64,000 nucleotides of DNA from contig JAGXRG010000071.1 in NCBI GenBank assembly GCA_018335935.1, positions 1 through 64,000 on the forward strand, given 5' to 3'. The translations under genes and the position numbers were made by a program. The DNA comes from Chitinophagaceae bacterium (lineage in GTDB: Bacteria > Bacteroidota > Bacteroidia > Chitinophagales > Chitinophagaceae). Below are positions 17,532 through 27,007 of this stretch, one piece after another. The notes beneath the pieces were generated by a model. It had not been told where the DNA came from. It saw only the letters and a list, made by a program, of their open reading frames with translations, and searched no databases. Each line of letters opens with the position of its first letter. The first letter of the stretch is position 1.

Positions 17532-20513
17532 ATTAACCCATTCAATTTCTCTTTGAGTATTTGTAATAATTACAGAATTAACTGTATTTTTTGCAATTAA
17601 TGATAGTTTATTTAACTCAACTTCTGCTTCAAGCTTTTGAGTAATATCTATCAATACATTTACACCACCTATTACTTTACGATTGGTATTAAAAATGGGT
17701 GAAGGATATGGCACCATATACCGAATACTTCCATCGGGCCTAGTAATTTTTAATTCTTTTTGTGCTGGTGGTTTACCGGTTTTAACAGCAATTGCCATTG
17801 GACATAATTCATGTGGTATAACAGCACCATTCAAATCAAATATTTGTAAAGAACCACACCAAAATTCTTTTTTTAAGTTTGGCATTCGACCCCAAAGTTC
17901 AATGGCTGCTTTATTATAAAGTTTTATTCGTCCACGCAAATCAGTAGTATATATAGCTGCAGGTAAATTCTCTATCAATTCAATGTATTGTTTTTCACTT
18001 TCTTCAATTTTTTTACGTGCAAGTACTTGCTCTGTAACATCTACACCAAAATAAAAAATACCTTCAACCTCACCTTCATCATTTTTATATGGTTGATACA
18101 TAAAACTAATATACTGATCGGTTAATTTACCGTCGCCTTTATCTAAGTGTAATGGTGTTTCACTTGAAGAAAATGTTTCACCTGATTCATAAACTGCATC
18201 TAACCATTCGAAATATCCTTGTCCGGCAACTTCAGGAAAAACTTCTCGAACAGTTTTACCAATAATATTTTTCTTTTCTGTTAAGGCATAATACTCTTGA
18301 TTGGCATCTACAAATACATGATCTTTCCCTTTTAAAATACACATGCTTACCGGAGCTTCAGTAAACATTTTTCTAAATCGAAGTTGTTCATTCAATACCG
18401 ATTTTTCTAATGAAATTTTATCAGTTACGTCTCTTCCAATTGCATAAACTAAACGTTCATCATATACAGCATTATATTTCCAAGAAATCCATTTTATAGA
18501 TCCTGTTTTTGTAATATATCTGTTTTCAATATAGTTTCTTGGAACTCCCTGAATAATATTATCGAGTTCGTGTAAAGTTTTAAGTCTATCATCTGGGTGA
18601 ATAAATTCTATTATAGGCTTAGAAATTAATTCTTCAGTGCTGTATCCTAAAGCTTCCGAAATGGTGTAATTAACTTTTTTAAAATAACCATCTAGTCCAG
18701 CAACACAAAGGAAATCGGGTGAAGTAGTAAAAAAATTTTCAAACTCGTTTTCTGTTTTTTTTCTTTTAATTTCAGAGGCAAGTATGCGTAAAAGATCATC
18801 GCTCAATTTTGGAAATTCTTCTTTTTGAATGACCTTTGTGGCATAAAAACAGATTACTGCTAATACATTTTTTTTATACAAAATAGGAATGGCAAGAGCA
18901 GTTCGTAAGTTATTGTTTTTAGCAAATTCTTGTCTTAAAAATATTTTATTATTTTGTATATCTTCAATATATATTTCTTGTTTTGTATACCAAGCAGAGC
19001 CAACAAATCCTTTAGAATCTTTAAATATCTGAGTTTTTTTGTTTGAATTTAATAAACCATTAATTATAAATTGAGAATTTAATATCAGCTCTGTATTATC
19101 AATACTGGTCATCCAAAATTCACTAACACCGGTATTCATGTATTTGCACAATTCAAACAAACACATCGACAAACAATCACTAAGCTTAGATTCTGAAGAA
19201 AAGATTTTAGAAATTGCAAGTGAAAGTTCCGATTCTATTAAATATTTTTTTTGAAGTGTAACATCTTGCATTGCCCCAATTACTCTTATAGGTTTACCTT
19301 CATGATTTTTCAAAATGACCGCATTATCTATAACATTAGCTATTTCGTTATTAGCCTTTATATAACAATACTCACTTTTCCAAGTTTGACTATTATTTTG
19401 AATAGCTTTATTTAATGAGCTTTTAACTCTTTCTTTATCTTTATTATGAATTTTACTAAAAATGAAATTTTTGGTATACTTGTTTTTTTCATTTTTATAT
19501 CCAAATATTTTATAAATACCTTCACCATAAAATACAGTATCAGTATTTAAGTCTAGATCCCAAAGTGCATCATTTGTAGTTTTACCAATTAATTTATACC
19601 GTTCATTACTGATATATAATGAATTTTCAAATTCACTATTTTCAAAAATTAATTTTAATATATAAGTAGCTTGTTCTAAAACATCCAATGTTTCTGCATC
19701 TGGTTTTTTAATTTCTTTATAATAGATTGCTAAAGTACATATCACGTTTTTACTTGAATCGGAAATAGGAAACGACCAACAAGATTTTAACCCTTCTTTG
19801 AGAGCAATATCTTTAAACTTTGTCCATAATGGACTTGTACTGATATCATCAACAATAATAGTTCTATTAAAATAAGCTGCAGTACCACATGAGCCTACAT
19901 CTGGGCCTATAAGTAAATCTTCAATTTGTTTTAAATAACTTTCTGGCAAATTAGGAGCAAGCCAATTTTTTAATTTTTCATTTTCAATTTTTTGTATTGA
20001 ACAAAAAATTCCATTGTATAGTTTTTCAATGCCTTTCAAATAAAAAGTTAATACTTCATCTAGACTTTTACTTTTATTGGTATTAAGTTTTAATACTTCT
20101 TTTTCTAGTTTTTTAAGTGCTAGTAATCGATTAGCTGTTGTAATATCTTTTGCAATACAAAAGATTCCTATAAGATTATTATTAACGAATATTGGCATAT
20201 TTGTTACACTAAAGTTTTTCTTTTCTCCTTGTTTAGTGTACATGCCCACATCGAATGTAAAAGTTTTTCCTTTTTTTGCTTTTTGAAATAATTCTAATAC
20301 CTGATTAATGTCTTCTGGTATTAAAATTTGTGTAAAATGTATTTTTAAACTTTCATCGTATGGATAACCTGAAATGTTTAAAGCAGCTTTATTTGCTTTT
20401 ATAAAATAACCATTTAAATTAATAGCAAAAACAGGATCGGGATTATGCTCAAACAGAGAATGATAATGTTGCTCTATTTCTTGAGCCAATAAGCTATTTG
20501 ATTGAATTTTCAA
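17529..20513 (-). CDS. Multi-PAS/GAF sensor protein, N-terminal part of an interrupted histidine kinase
   Basis: A 994-residue protein with only sensory modules: PAS (about 15-130), GAF (about 140-295), PAS (about 305-425), GAF (about 430-590), three further PAS domains (about 597-970), and the beginning of a sixth PAS that stops at 'QREIEWVN'. The next codon is TAA where the family has a Glu codon (N-E-A-F), and the same frame runs on through the transmitter to 16575. This is a single-base nonsense change. The truncated product cannot phosphorylate anything. Either a recent pseudogene, a sequencing error, or a readthrough product. The GAF/PAS region resembles the kinase at 2745-5051. Confidence 0.88.
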   Translation of the reverse strand: MKIQSNSLLAQEIEQHYHSLFEHNPDPVFAINLNGYFIKANKAALNISGYPYDESLKIHFTQILIPEDINQVLELFQKAKKGKTFTFDVGMYTKQGEKKNFSVTNMPIFVNNNLIGIFCIAKDITTANRLLALKKLEKEVLKLNTNKSKSLDEVLTFYLKGIEKLYNGIFCSIQKIENEKLKNWLAPNLPESYLKQIEDLLIGPDVGSCGTAAYFNRTIIVDDISTSPLWTKFKDIALKEGLKSCWSFPISDSSKNVICTLAIYYKEIKKPDAETLDVLEQATYILKLIFENSEFENSLYISNERYKLIGKTTNDALWDLDLNTDTVFYGEGIYKIFGYKNEKNKYTKNFIFSKIHNKDKERVKSSLNKAIQNNSQTWKSEYCYIKANNEIANVIDNAVILKNHEGKPIRVIGAMQDVTLQKKYLIESELSLAISKIFSSESKLSDCLSMCLFELCKYMNTGVSEFWMTSIDNTELILNSQFIINGLLNSNKKTQIFKDSKGFVGSAWYTKQEIYIEDIQNNKIFLRQEFAKNNNLRTALAIPILYKKNVLAVICFYATKVIQKEEFPKLSDDLLRILASEIKRKKTENEFENFFTTSPDFLCVAGLDGYFKKVNYTISEALGYSTEELISKPIIEFIHPDDRLKTLHELDNIIQGVPRNYIENRYITKTGSIKWISWKYNAVYDERLVYAIGRDVTDKISLEKSVLNEQLRFRKMFTEAPVSMCILKGKDHVFVDANQEYYALTEKKNIIGKTVREVFPEVAGQGYFEWLDAVYESGETFSSSETPLHLDKGDGKLTDQYISFMYQPYKNDEGEVEGIFYFGVDVTEQVLARKKIEESEKQYIELIENLPAAIYTTDLRGRIKLYNKAAIELWGRMPNLKKEFWCGSLQIFDLNGAVIPHELCPMAIAVKTGKPPAQKELKITRPDGSIRYMVPYPSPIFNTNRKVIGGVNVLIDITQKLEAEVELNKLSLIAKNTVNSVIITNTQREIEWVN

Positions 20514-20837
20514 GTGATATACAATTGAAATGTATAATTAATCAACACTTAGAATAACTGCAAAGTAATTAATAATTTTTGAAAAGATAAGAAATGAGGA
20601 GAAATACAGTATTAAAGTTCTTTATTTATAATACTTTAAAATAAAAGCTTAATCAAGTGTCTATTGTATTAAATATTTTTAATATTATTCTCAATAATAC
20701 ATGAAAACTAAAAGAATTAAATATTTAATAGTAACCTAGTTATCAACTTATTTTTATTATTGAATGGAGCATAATTTCAGCTTCAATAGCCGTTTTTAAA
20801 TAAAGACAAAAAAATTAATGAGGTTAATTAAGAAAAT
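20514..20837 (-). other. Intergenic region without recognisable feature
   Basis: A 324-nt very AT-rich gap between two minus-strand genes. No ORF of note, RNA gene, clear hairpin terminator or repeat is visible. It should contain the promoter of the interrupted kinase gene and the 3' end of nothing upstream, since the CHU_C gene next to it ends at 20838 with its own 3' end here. Confidence 0.4.
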
Positions 20838-22817
20838 TTATCTTATCAAGATTGAGATACCTTTTTCATTATACATTTTATCATCTACACCTAAAGCTTG
20901 AAACATCCATACATAAGTTCCTGTGGGTTGTATTGTATTATTTAATTTACCATTCCAGCCTTGTTGATGGTTTTGCAAATCGAAAACTAACTGACCCAAT
21001 CGATTAAATATTTTAAAATAACTAAACTTTTTAAAACCTATAAAAGTTGGTTTTAAAAAATCATTTAACCCATCATTGTTAGGCGTAAAAGCTGTGGGTA
21101 CAAAAACTTTTATTTCTTTTATAACACGTATAACTTGTGTATCTATTGTTAAACAATCAGCATCTGATGTAATTTCAACATTATACAAATAATCATTCTC
21201 GAAAGATGCATTAAATACTGGAGTAACACTATTGCCAGCAGTTAAATTCATTAATGGGTTCCATAAAATAGCTTTTCCAAAAGTTCTTGCATCAAGAGTA
21301 ATAGGAAGATTTTTTACTGCATATTTCAAGGGATATCTAATTCCTTGAACAGGTGTTTCAATTGTAACAAACTGATCTCTGGTTTGAGCTAGGCATCCAT
21401 ATTTTGTATAAAGAGTAGCAAAATATTTTCCTGTTTCTTTTACTAGATAATTCGGTGAGTAATTATTAACAATTGGAAAATCATCTTTAAACCATTGTAT
21501 ACTATCGGTGAGGTTTACATATAATAAAGCACTATCGGTTGAAGCTTTACAAAACAGAGATTTACCCAATAATATTAATGAGGTATCAATATTTGAAGCT
21601 ATTACTTTTACCGTATCATAATTAATACAACCACCACCTGAATTTGAAATCCTTAAAATAAATTCTGTTGTTGTATCAATATTTACCCTGGGGTTAGAAA
21701 TATTTACATTAGATAAACCAAGCTCAGGAACCCAATGATAGTTAACCCCAGATTTTGGTATATCGCCAATTTGAACTTCCTCTCCATTACATGAAGCTAT
21801 ATCCTTACCAGCATTAGCTATTAATTTTAAAGTATCGTACAGTCTGGTATATAAAGTATCTATACATCCATAACCACTAAAGGGCGTAATTTCTACTGCA
21901 ATCGACATTCCACTTTGTGGTGGTGGAACAAATTTAATTTGCTGGCCTATGCCTAAAATATTTGAAAATGAACTATTATACCATGTATAATTTTTATAAC
22001 CATAAGGGGCTATTAAATTAACAGCAGTATCGTCTTTGCAAAATGCTGCTCCTATAAATTCGCTGCTACATTCTGTGTTTATATCAAGATATGCATAACC
22101 AAAGTGCCTATTGAAAGTGCAATCGGCAGTTTTAAAAAACATTCTTATTTTCTTTCCAGCTAATCCATTTAAATTAACAGTTACCGCCGACCAATCTTTA
22201 CACCAAACTGGTGTTGAATCTGATCGAGCAGAAAGATAAAAACCCGGCAATGCAGAACCATTAGGTATAAACTCGAATGATGAGCATTGAATTTTAACTG
22301 AGTCAGTAATATTAATTATCTCTAATTCTAATCTGGGTTGTTGATGTTTTAAATGATTGGGATCTTGAAATACAACTGCATAATTATATACCAAGGAAAA
22401 TGTGTTTCTCCCTGATGGAATAATAAAATCATAAGATAATCCATCGGCTTCTGCCCCACCTAAGTTATTACCAAGTTTTATTGAGTAATTACTACCATTT
22501 GGACACAAAACAGGAAAATTACCATAATAATCTTTTAAATTTATTGCACTAGCTCCACCATACATTGTATGCCTATCTTGAACTGGGCCATTTGCAGAAA
22601 CTAGAGAAATGTTGTTGGTTGAATTAGGCCCAACTTCTACATCTCCTATATAACATTTCCATTGATTAAAATTGCCTTGTTCAAAATCAATATTGGGAGG
22701 GCATTCTTGTGCAGAACAATAATTGATAATGTTAAATAATAGAACTGTTAAAACTACTTTATTGAAGTTCAACTGAAATATGAGTTTATTATTATATTGA
22801 TACTTCATATGTTTCAT
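20838..22817 (-). CDS. Secreted T9SS protein with CHU_C (gliding-motility-associated) C-terminal domain
   Basis: A 659-residue protein with an N-terminal signal sequence (cleavage near 'NYCSAQ'), an N-terminal beta-rich region like a MAM/lectin fold ('DFEQGNFNQWKCYIGD'), PKD/Ig-like strands in the middle, and a C-terminal type-B sorting domain at about 570-659 ('VPTAFTPNNDGLNDFLKP', 'IFNRLGQLVFD', 'QQGWNGKLN', 'PTGTYVWMF'). This domain directs export by T9SS and, in family members, retention at the surface. Its target or adhesin specificity is unknown. It lies 17 nt downstream of the small membrane protein gene, on the same strand. Confidence 0.92.
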   Translation of the reverse strand: MKHMKYQYNNKLIFQLNFNKVVLTVLLFNIINYCSAQECPPNIDFEQGNFNQWKCYIGDVEVGPNSTNNISLVSANGPVQDRHTMYGGASAINLKDYYGNFPVLCPNGSNYSIKLGNNLGGAEADGLSYDFIIPSGRNTFSLVYNYAVVFQDPNHLKHQQPRLELEIINITDSVKIQCSSFEFIPNGSALPGFYLSARSDSTPVWCKDWSAVTVNLNGLAGKKIRMFFKTADCTFNRHFGYAYLDINTECSSEFIGAAFCKDDTAVNLIAPYGYKNYTWYNSSFSNILGIGQQIKFVPPPQSGMSIAVEITPFSGYGCIDTLYTRLYDTLKLIANAGKDIASCNGEEVQIGDIPKSGVNYHWVPELGLSNVNISNPRVNIDTTTEFILRISNSGGGCINYDTVKVIASNIDTSLILLGKSLFCKASTDSALLYVNLTDSIQWFKDDFPIVNNYSPNYLVKETGKYFATLYTKYGCLAQTRDQFVTIETPVQGIRYPLKYAVKNLPITLDARTFGKAILWNPLMNLTAGNSVTPVFNASFENDYLYNVEITSDADCLTIDTQVIRVIKEIKVFVPTAFTPNNDGLNDFLKPTFIGFKKFSYFKIFNRLGQLVFDLQNHQQGWNGKLNNTIQPTGTYVWMFQALGVDDKMYNEKGISILIR

Positions 22818-22834
22818 TTAACTGAAATTATTCA

Positions 22835-23164
22835 TCATAATAATAATATCAATAATAAAAGAACAATAATTATTGCACTTACAGATAAATAAACTCCTTT
22901 AAATTCTTTCTTGAATTCTTTTTTAATTGTTCTCAACTCCTTTCTCAATTCCTTTTTTTCTGAACTTGTTAGAGCACTTCTATCCATAGCTTTTATTTCA
23001 TTAATTCTATTCATTAATGATAAAGCTCTATTACTTTTATATTCTTCATTAAGGGTCGATGAAGATGTTTCAATATTAGATTCAATTTTACTAGCTAATA
23101 AATTTTGTGGAAGAGAAAATCCTAGAATTGCCACAAAAATTAGTGATATTATTTTTTTATGCAT
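22835..23164 (-). CDS. Small signal-peptide protein with charged helix and C-terminal membrane segment
   Basis: A 109-residue protein: signal peptide about 1-24, a Ser/Glu-rich linker, a highly charged helical stretch at about 55-90 ('MNRINEIKAMDRS', 'KKELRKELRTIKKEFKK'), and a final hydrophobic segment 'VSAIIIVLLLLILLL'. I have seen such short proteins repeatedly in Bacteroidota, but the family has no function known to me. The tail anchor suggests it is held in the inner membrane with the charged helix on one face. Confidence 0.75.
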   Translation of the reverse strand: MHKKIISLIFVAILGFSLPQNLLASKIESNIETSSSTLNEEYKSNRALSLMNRINEIKAMDRSALTSSEKKELRKELRTIKKEFKKEFKGVYLSVSAIIIVLLLLILLL

Positions 23165-23340
23165 AATAAGTGTTTTAATAAATTGAAGTTACAATCTTTA
23201 TTCAATAATCCTATAATCATTTATATCAAATATATTCTACGAGATTTTTTCAGATGATAAACATATTCAATACATTATAATTTTAATTTTCATTAGATTT
23301 AAAAAGTAGGACATTTGCAAACTATTTTATAACTCTTTTA

Positions 23341-26300
23341 ATGAAAAAATTTTATTCGGTAGCTCTTTTATTTTTTATACTAATAAAAGTTAACAGTCAA
23401 ACCCCCATTAATTTATCTGCTCAACCCAATTTTACTTACACAGAATCTTTTTCTGACATTGCCAATTGGACATTTAGTACTACACCTCAAAATGGTACTT
23501 TCATTTCTGGTAATGGTGCTTCAGCTTGGAGAGGATTAGAACCTGGTGGAACAACCTCTATACCAGATGCTAATAAAATAACCACCAATTCTACATTTTT
23601 TCAAATTCCTCCTTCAGGTTCTGGAGGATACAGTAGTGGTGTTTATAAAGGTAATGAACAAATACAATTGCTTTCTACAGGAACAGCAGATAATACAAGC
23701 TCTGTAGCTATGGATTTTTATTTAAACTTTTCTGGTATTAATGCCAATACATTAAGTTTCGATTGGGCCGTTTTAAACAATTCTACAGGCAATAGAAATG
23801 GTTCTTTAAAAGTTTTTGCATCAACAGATGGAATTAATTTCACTGAAATTATTGCAGCACGAGTAAATAATTTCACAAATAATAGTCCAACAACAGTTGC
23901 AGGTAGTATTACTAATATTAGTTTACCAAGTATATTAAATAATAGTGCTTCTGCACGTTTAAGATTTTATTACCATAATGGTACTGGTGGAACTTCTGGC
24001 AGTAGACCAAGATTGAGCTTAGATAATATTAAGGTTACTGCTGTTCCTACAAATCCTTGTACTACCCCTTCGGCTCAAGCTACAAATTTTAATCCTACTA
24101 GTATATTAAGTACTGCTGTTCAATTTTCATTTAATCATGCATCTCCATTACCTAATAATTATTTAGTAGTAATGAGTAATAATAGTGCATTAAGTTCTTT
24201 ACCAATTAATGGTACAACTTATAATTTAGGAGATAATTTAGGAGATGGAAATGTTATTGAAATCACCAACAACAATGCCATTTCTGTAAGTAATTTAACA
24301 CCAGCAACAACATATTATTTTTTCATATTTGCAATGAACAATAGTTGTACAGGTGGGCCACTTTATTATACCACAAATGCACTGCAAGGAAGTATTACAA
24401 CTTTATCTGGAAATACACCATGTGCAAGTCCTTCGGCACAAGCTACACAATTGCAATTTTCAAATATTACATTAACTAGCATAACTGGTAATTATACTGC
24501 AGCTTTTGGAACAGATGAATATTTAATTATAAGAACAACTAGCTCAAACTTTACAGGAACAATTAATAATGGAACACTATATTCTGGTGGTCAGGTTTTA
24601 GGTAATGGGTCTGTTGTAACAAGAACTGCAGGTACAAGCTTTATTGCAAATAATTTAAACAGTGGCACCAAATATTACTTTTTTGTTTTTGGCTTAAATA
24701 GATTCAATTGCAATAATGGTCCAGCTTATTTAATAAGCAGTCCTTTAAATGATAGTGCAACAACCATAGCTCAGCCTGTTTGTACAACACCAACACAACA
24801 GCCCACAAACTTAAGTTTAAGTTCTAGTAACAATTATGTAAATGGATATTTTACTGCTGCTTCAAGTGCTGATGGTTACTTAGTGGTTAGAACCACAACA
24901 TCAACATTAACTTCAAATCCAGTAAATGGAACAATATATGCTGCAGGAAGTGCTCTTGGAAATGGAATTGTAATTTCATCTAATGGGGCTACAGCATTTG
25001 TAGATGTTAACTTAAATGCTGCAACAACTTATTATTATTTTGTTTTTGCAAGAAATGGAAATTGCACCGGTGGAATTAAATATCTAACTACTACTCCACT
25101 ATCAGGAAACATAGCAACAACGGCCATTGCAACAACTAATATTTATTATGGCAATTTACATGCTCATTCTAGATATTCTGATGGAAATCAAGACAACCCA
25201 AGTTTTACACCAGCCAATGATTATGCTTATGCAAAAAATTCTTTGTGTTTAGACTTTCTAGGTATTTCAGAACATAATCATGCATCGGCAGGAATGTCCA
25301 TTTCTAATTGGCCACTTGGTATAAACCAAGCAACAGCAGCTACAACAAGTAATTTCTTAGCTTTATATGGTATGGAGTGGGGTGTAATTAGTAATGGTGG
25401 TCATGTATTGGTGTATGGCACAAATCAATTAATTGGTTGGGAAACCAATAACTATAATGTATTTGTTCCAAAAAGTAATTATTTAGGCACACCTGAAACT
25501 AATGGAACAATAGGATTATTTAGAACTCTCAACTCTCTTGGTGGAAATGCTTTTGCCACTTTAGCTCATCCTTCTCAGAGTGATTTTGAAAATTTAGCAA
25601 ATATTCCTTACAATGCTTCTGCTGATAGTGCAATTTTAGGTTGTGCTTTGGCTAATGGTCCATCCACATCTACAAACACATCTTATTCTGATCCTGCATC
25701 ATCGTATAGTTATATAGATTATTACCAAAGATTATTGGCTAAGGGTTACCATATAGCTCCATCTATTGACCACGATAATCATAACACCACTTTTGGTAGA
25801 ACTACTTATAGCAGATTAGCAGTAGTTGCACCAAGTATAAGCAGCAATGACTTTTATACTGCAATGAAAAGCAGGAGTTTTTATGCCACAGAAGATTGTG
25901 ATACCAAAATTCACTTTACACTGAATAATCAAATTATGGGTTCAATTTTAACCGGAGACCAAGCACCTTCTATAAGTGTGTATGCTATAGACCCAAGTAA
26001 TTTAACCATTCCTAATATTAAACTTATGTATGGCGTACCAGGAAGTAATGTAATTGCTATAGAAATAGCATCTACTAATGGAAATGTTTTAAACTTTACA
26101 GACTTTAGTTTAAATAATGGAAGTACAGGATATTACTATGTTGATGTAACAATTGCAGGTAATAGAAGTATAAGTGCACCTATTTGGTACACTAAAACAG
26201 GAGTGGTTCCTGTTCAATTTGTTAAGTTCACAGCACATATTAATAACCATACAACTGTAAATCTTCAATGGCAAACCGTAAATGAAATTAATGCTGATCA

Positions 26301-26757
26301 ATTTATAGTAGAACGTTCATTCGATGGGGTTCATTTTACAGCTATAGATTCAATAAAAGCCTTCAATCAAAACTCTAATTCTTATTTTATAATAGACCCT
26401 CAACCTTTATCTGGAATTAATTATTATAGATTAAAGCAGCAAGATAATGATGGTAGATTTAGTTATTCTACAGTTATTTCCATCAATATCAATCAAATTA
26501 ATGTAAATGCATTTTCGGTATTTCCTAATCCAGTTAAAGATAAACTGTCATTAAACATTTTTTCTAACCAAAACGAAAGTTCAATTATTACTATAAGTGA
26601 TATTTTTGGAAGAGTTTTACAATCTAAAAAACAAGATTTAATAAAAGGAAAGCAGATTCAACAAGTAGATATGAGTCAGTTTCCAAGAGGAAATTATCAG
26701 GTTACCGTAAGCTGGCAACAGGCTAAAGTAACACAGAAAATTTTAAAGTTATTTTAA
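23341..26757 (+). CDS. Large secreted PHP-domain phosphoesterase with T9SS type-A sorting domain
   Basis: A 1138-residue exported protein. A signal peptide (about 1-19) is followed by a jelly-roll-like N-terminal domain, then three homologous repeats of about 110 residues (starting near 240, 360 and 480), each beginning with Cys-x-x-Pro and ending in a 'TTYYFFIFA' type strand. Next is a PHP metallophosphoesterase domain of the CehA/McbA type (about 598-880: 'NLHAHSRYSDG', 'ISEHNHAS', 'TLAHPSQSD', 'SIDHDNHNT'), a beta-sandwich linker ('NLQWQTVNEINADQFIVERS'), and a type-A T9SS C-terminal domain from about 1059 ('VFPNPVKDKLSLNIF'). PHP enzymes hydrolyse phosphoester bonds with a multi-metal centre; the substrate here is unknown. 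It is divergent from the CHU_C/small membrane protein pair. Confidence 0.92.
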   Translation: MKKFYSVALLFFILIKVNSQTPINLSAQPNFTYTESFSDIANWTFSTTPQNGTFISGNGASAWRGLEPGGTTSIPDANKITTNSTFFQIPPSGSGGYSSGVYKGNEQIQLLSTGTADNTSSVAMDFYLNFSGINANTLSFDWAVLNNSTGNRNGSLKVFASTDGINFTEIIAARVNNFTNNSPTTVAGSITNISLPSILNNSASARLRFYYHNGTGGTSGSRPRLSLDNIKVTAVPTNPCTTPSAQATNFNPTSILSTAVQFSFNHASPLPNNYLVVMSNNSALSSLPINGTTYNLGDNLGDGNVIEITNNNAISVSNLTPATTYYFFIFAMNNSCTGGPLYYTTNALQGSITTLSGNTPCASPSAQATQLQFSNITLTSITGNYTAAFGTDEYLIIRTTSSNFTGTINNGTLYSGGQVLGNGSVVTRTAGTSFIANNLNSGTKYYFFVFGLNRFNCNNGPAYLISSPLNDSATTIAQPVCTTPTQQPTNLSLSSSNNYVNGYFTAASSADGYLVVRTTTSTLTSNPVNGTIYAAGSALGNGIVISSNGATAFVDVNLNAATTYYYFVFARNGNCTGGIKYLTTTPLSGNIATTAIATTNIYYGNLHAHSRYSDGNQDNPSFTPANDYAYAKNSLCLDFLGISEHNHASAGMSISNWPLGINQATAATTSNFLALYGMEWGVISNGGHVLVYGTNQLIGWETNNYNVFVPKSNYLGTPETNGTIGLFRTLNSLGGNAFATLAHPSQSDFENLANIPYNASADSAILGCALANGPSTSTNTSYSDPASSYSYIDYYQRLLAKGYHIAPSIDHDNHNTTFGRTTYSRLAVVAPSISSNDFYTAMKSRSFYATEDCDTKIHFTLNNQIMGSILTGDQAPSISVYAIDPSNLTIPNIKLMYGVPGSNVIAIEIASTNGNVLNFTDFSLNNGSTGYYYVDVTIAGNRSISAPIWYTKTGVVPVQFVKFTAHINNHTTVNLQWQTVNEINADQFIVERSFDGVHFTAIDSIKAFNQNSNSYFIIDPQPLSGINYYRLKQQDNDGRFSYSTVISININQINVNAFSVFPNPVKDKLSLNIFSNQNESSIITISDIFGRVLQSKKQDLIKGKQIQQVDMSQFPRGNYQVTVSWQQAKVTQKILKLF

Positions 26758-27007
26758 TGAATAGTTAAAATCAAAATATTTTTTATCAAAACCCTTTACT
26801 GTAAAGGACTTTATCTGATATTTGCACAAAAATTGAAATTAATTTCTAACTGTAACTAATTTTCATTATAAACCATTATTGCACCAATAATTAAAAAAAG
26901 GCTCATTTTGACTAAACTAAATTATATTCGTTGAACTTTTACTATATATTATTTAAGTTGAAGTGTAAAATTGGAGATAAAAAAAGATTAAAAATCAACT
27001 TTTATTT

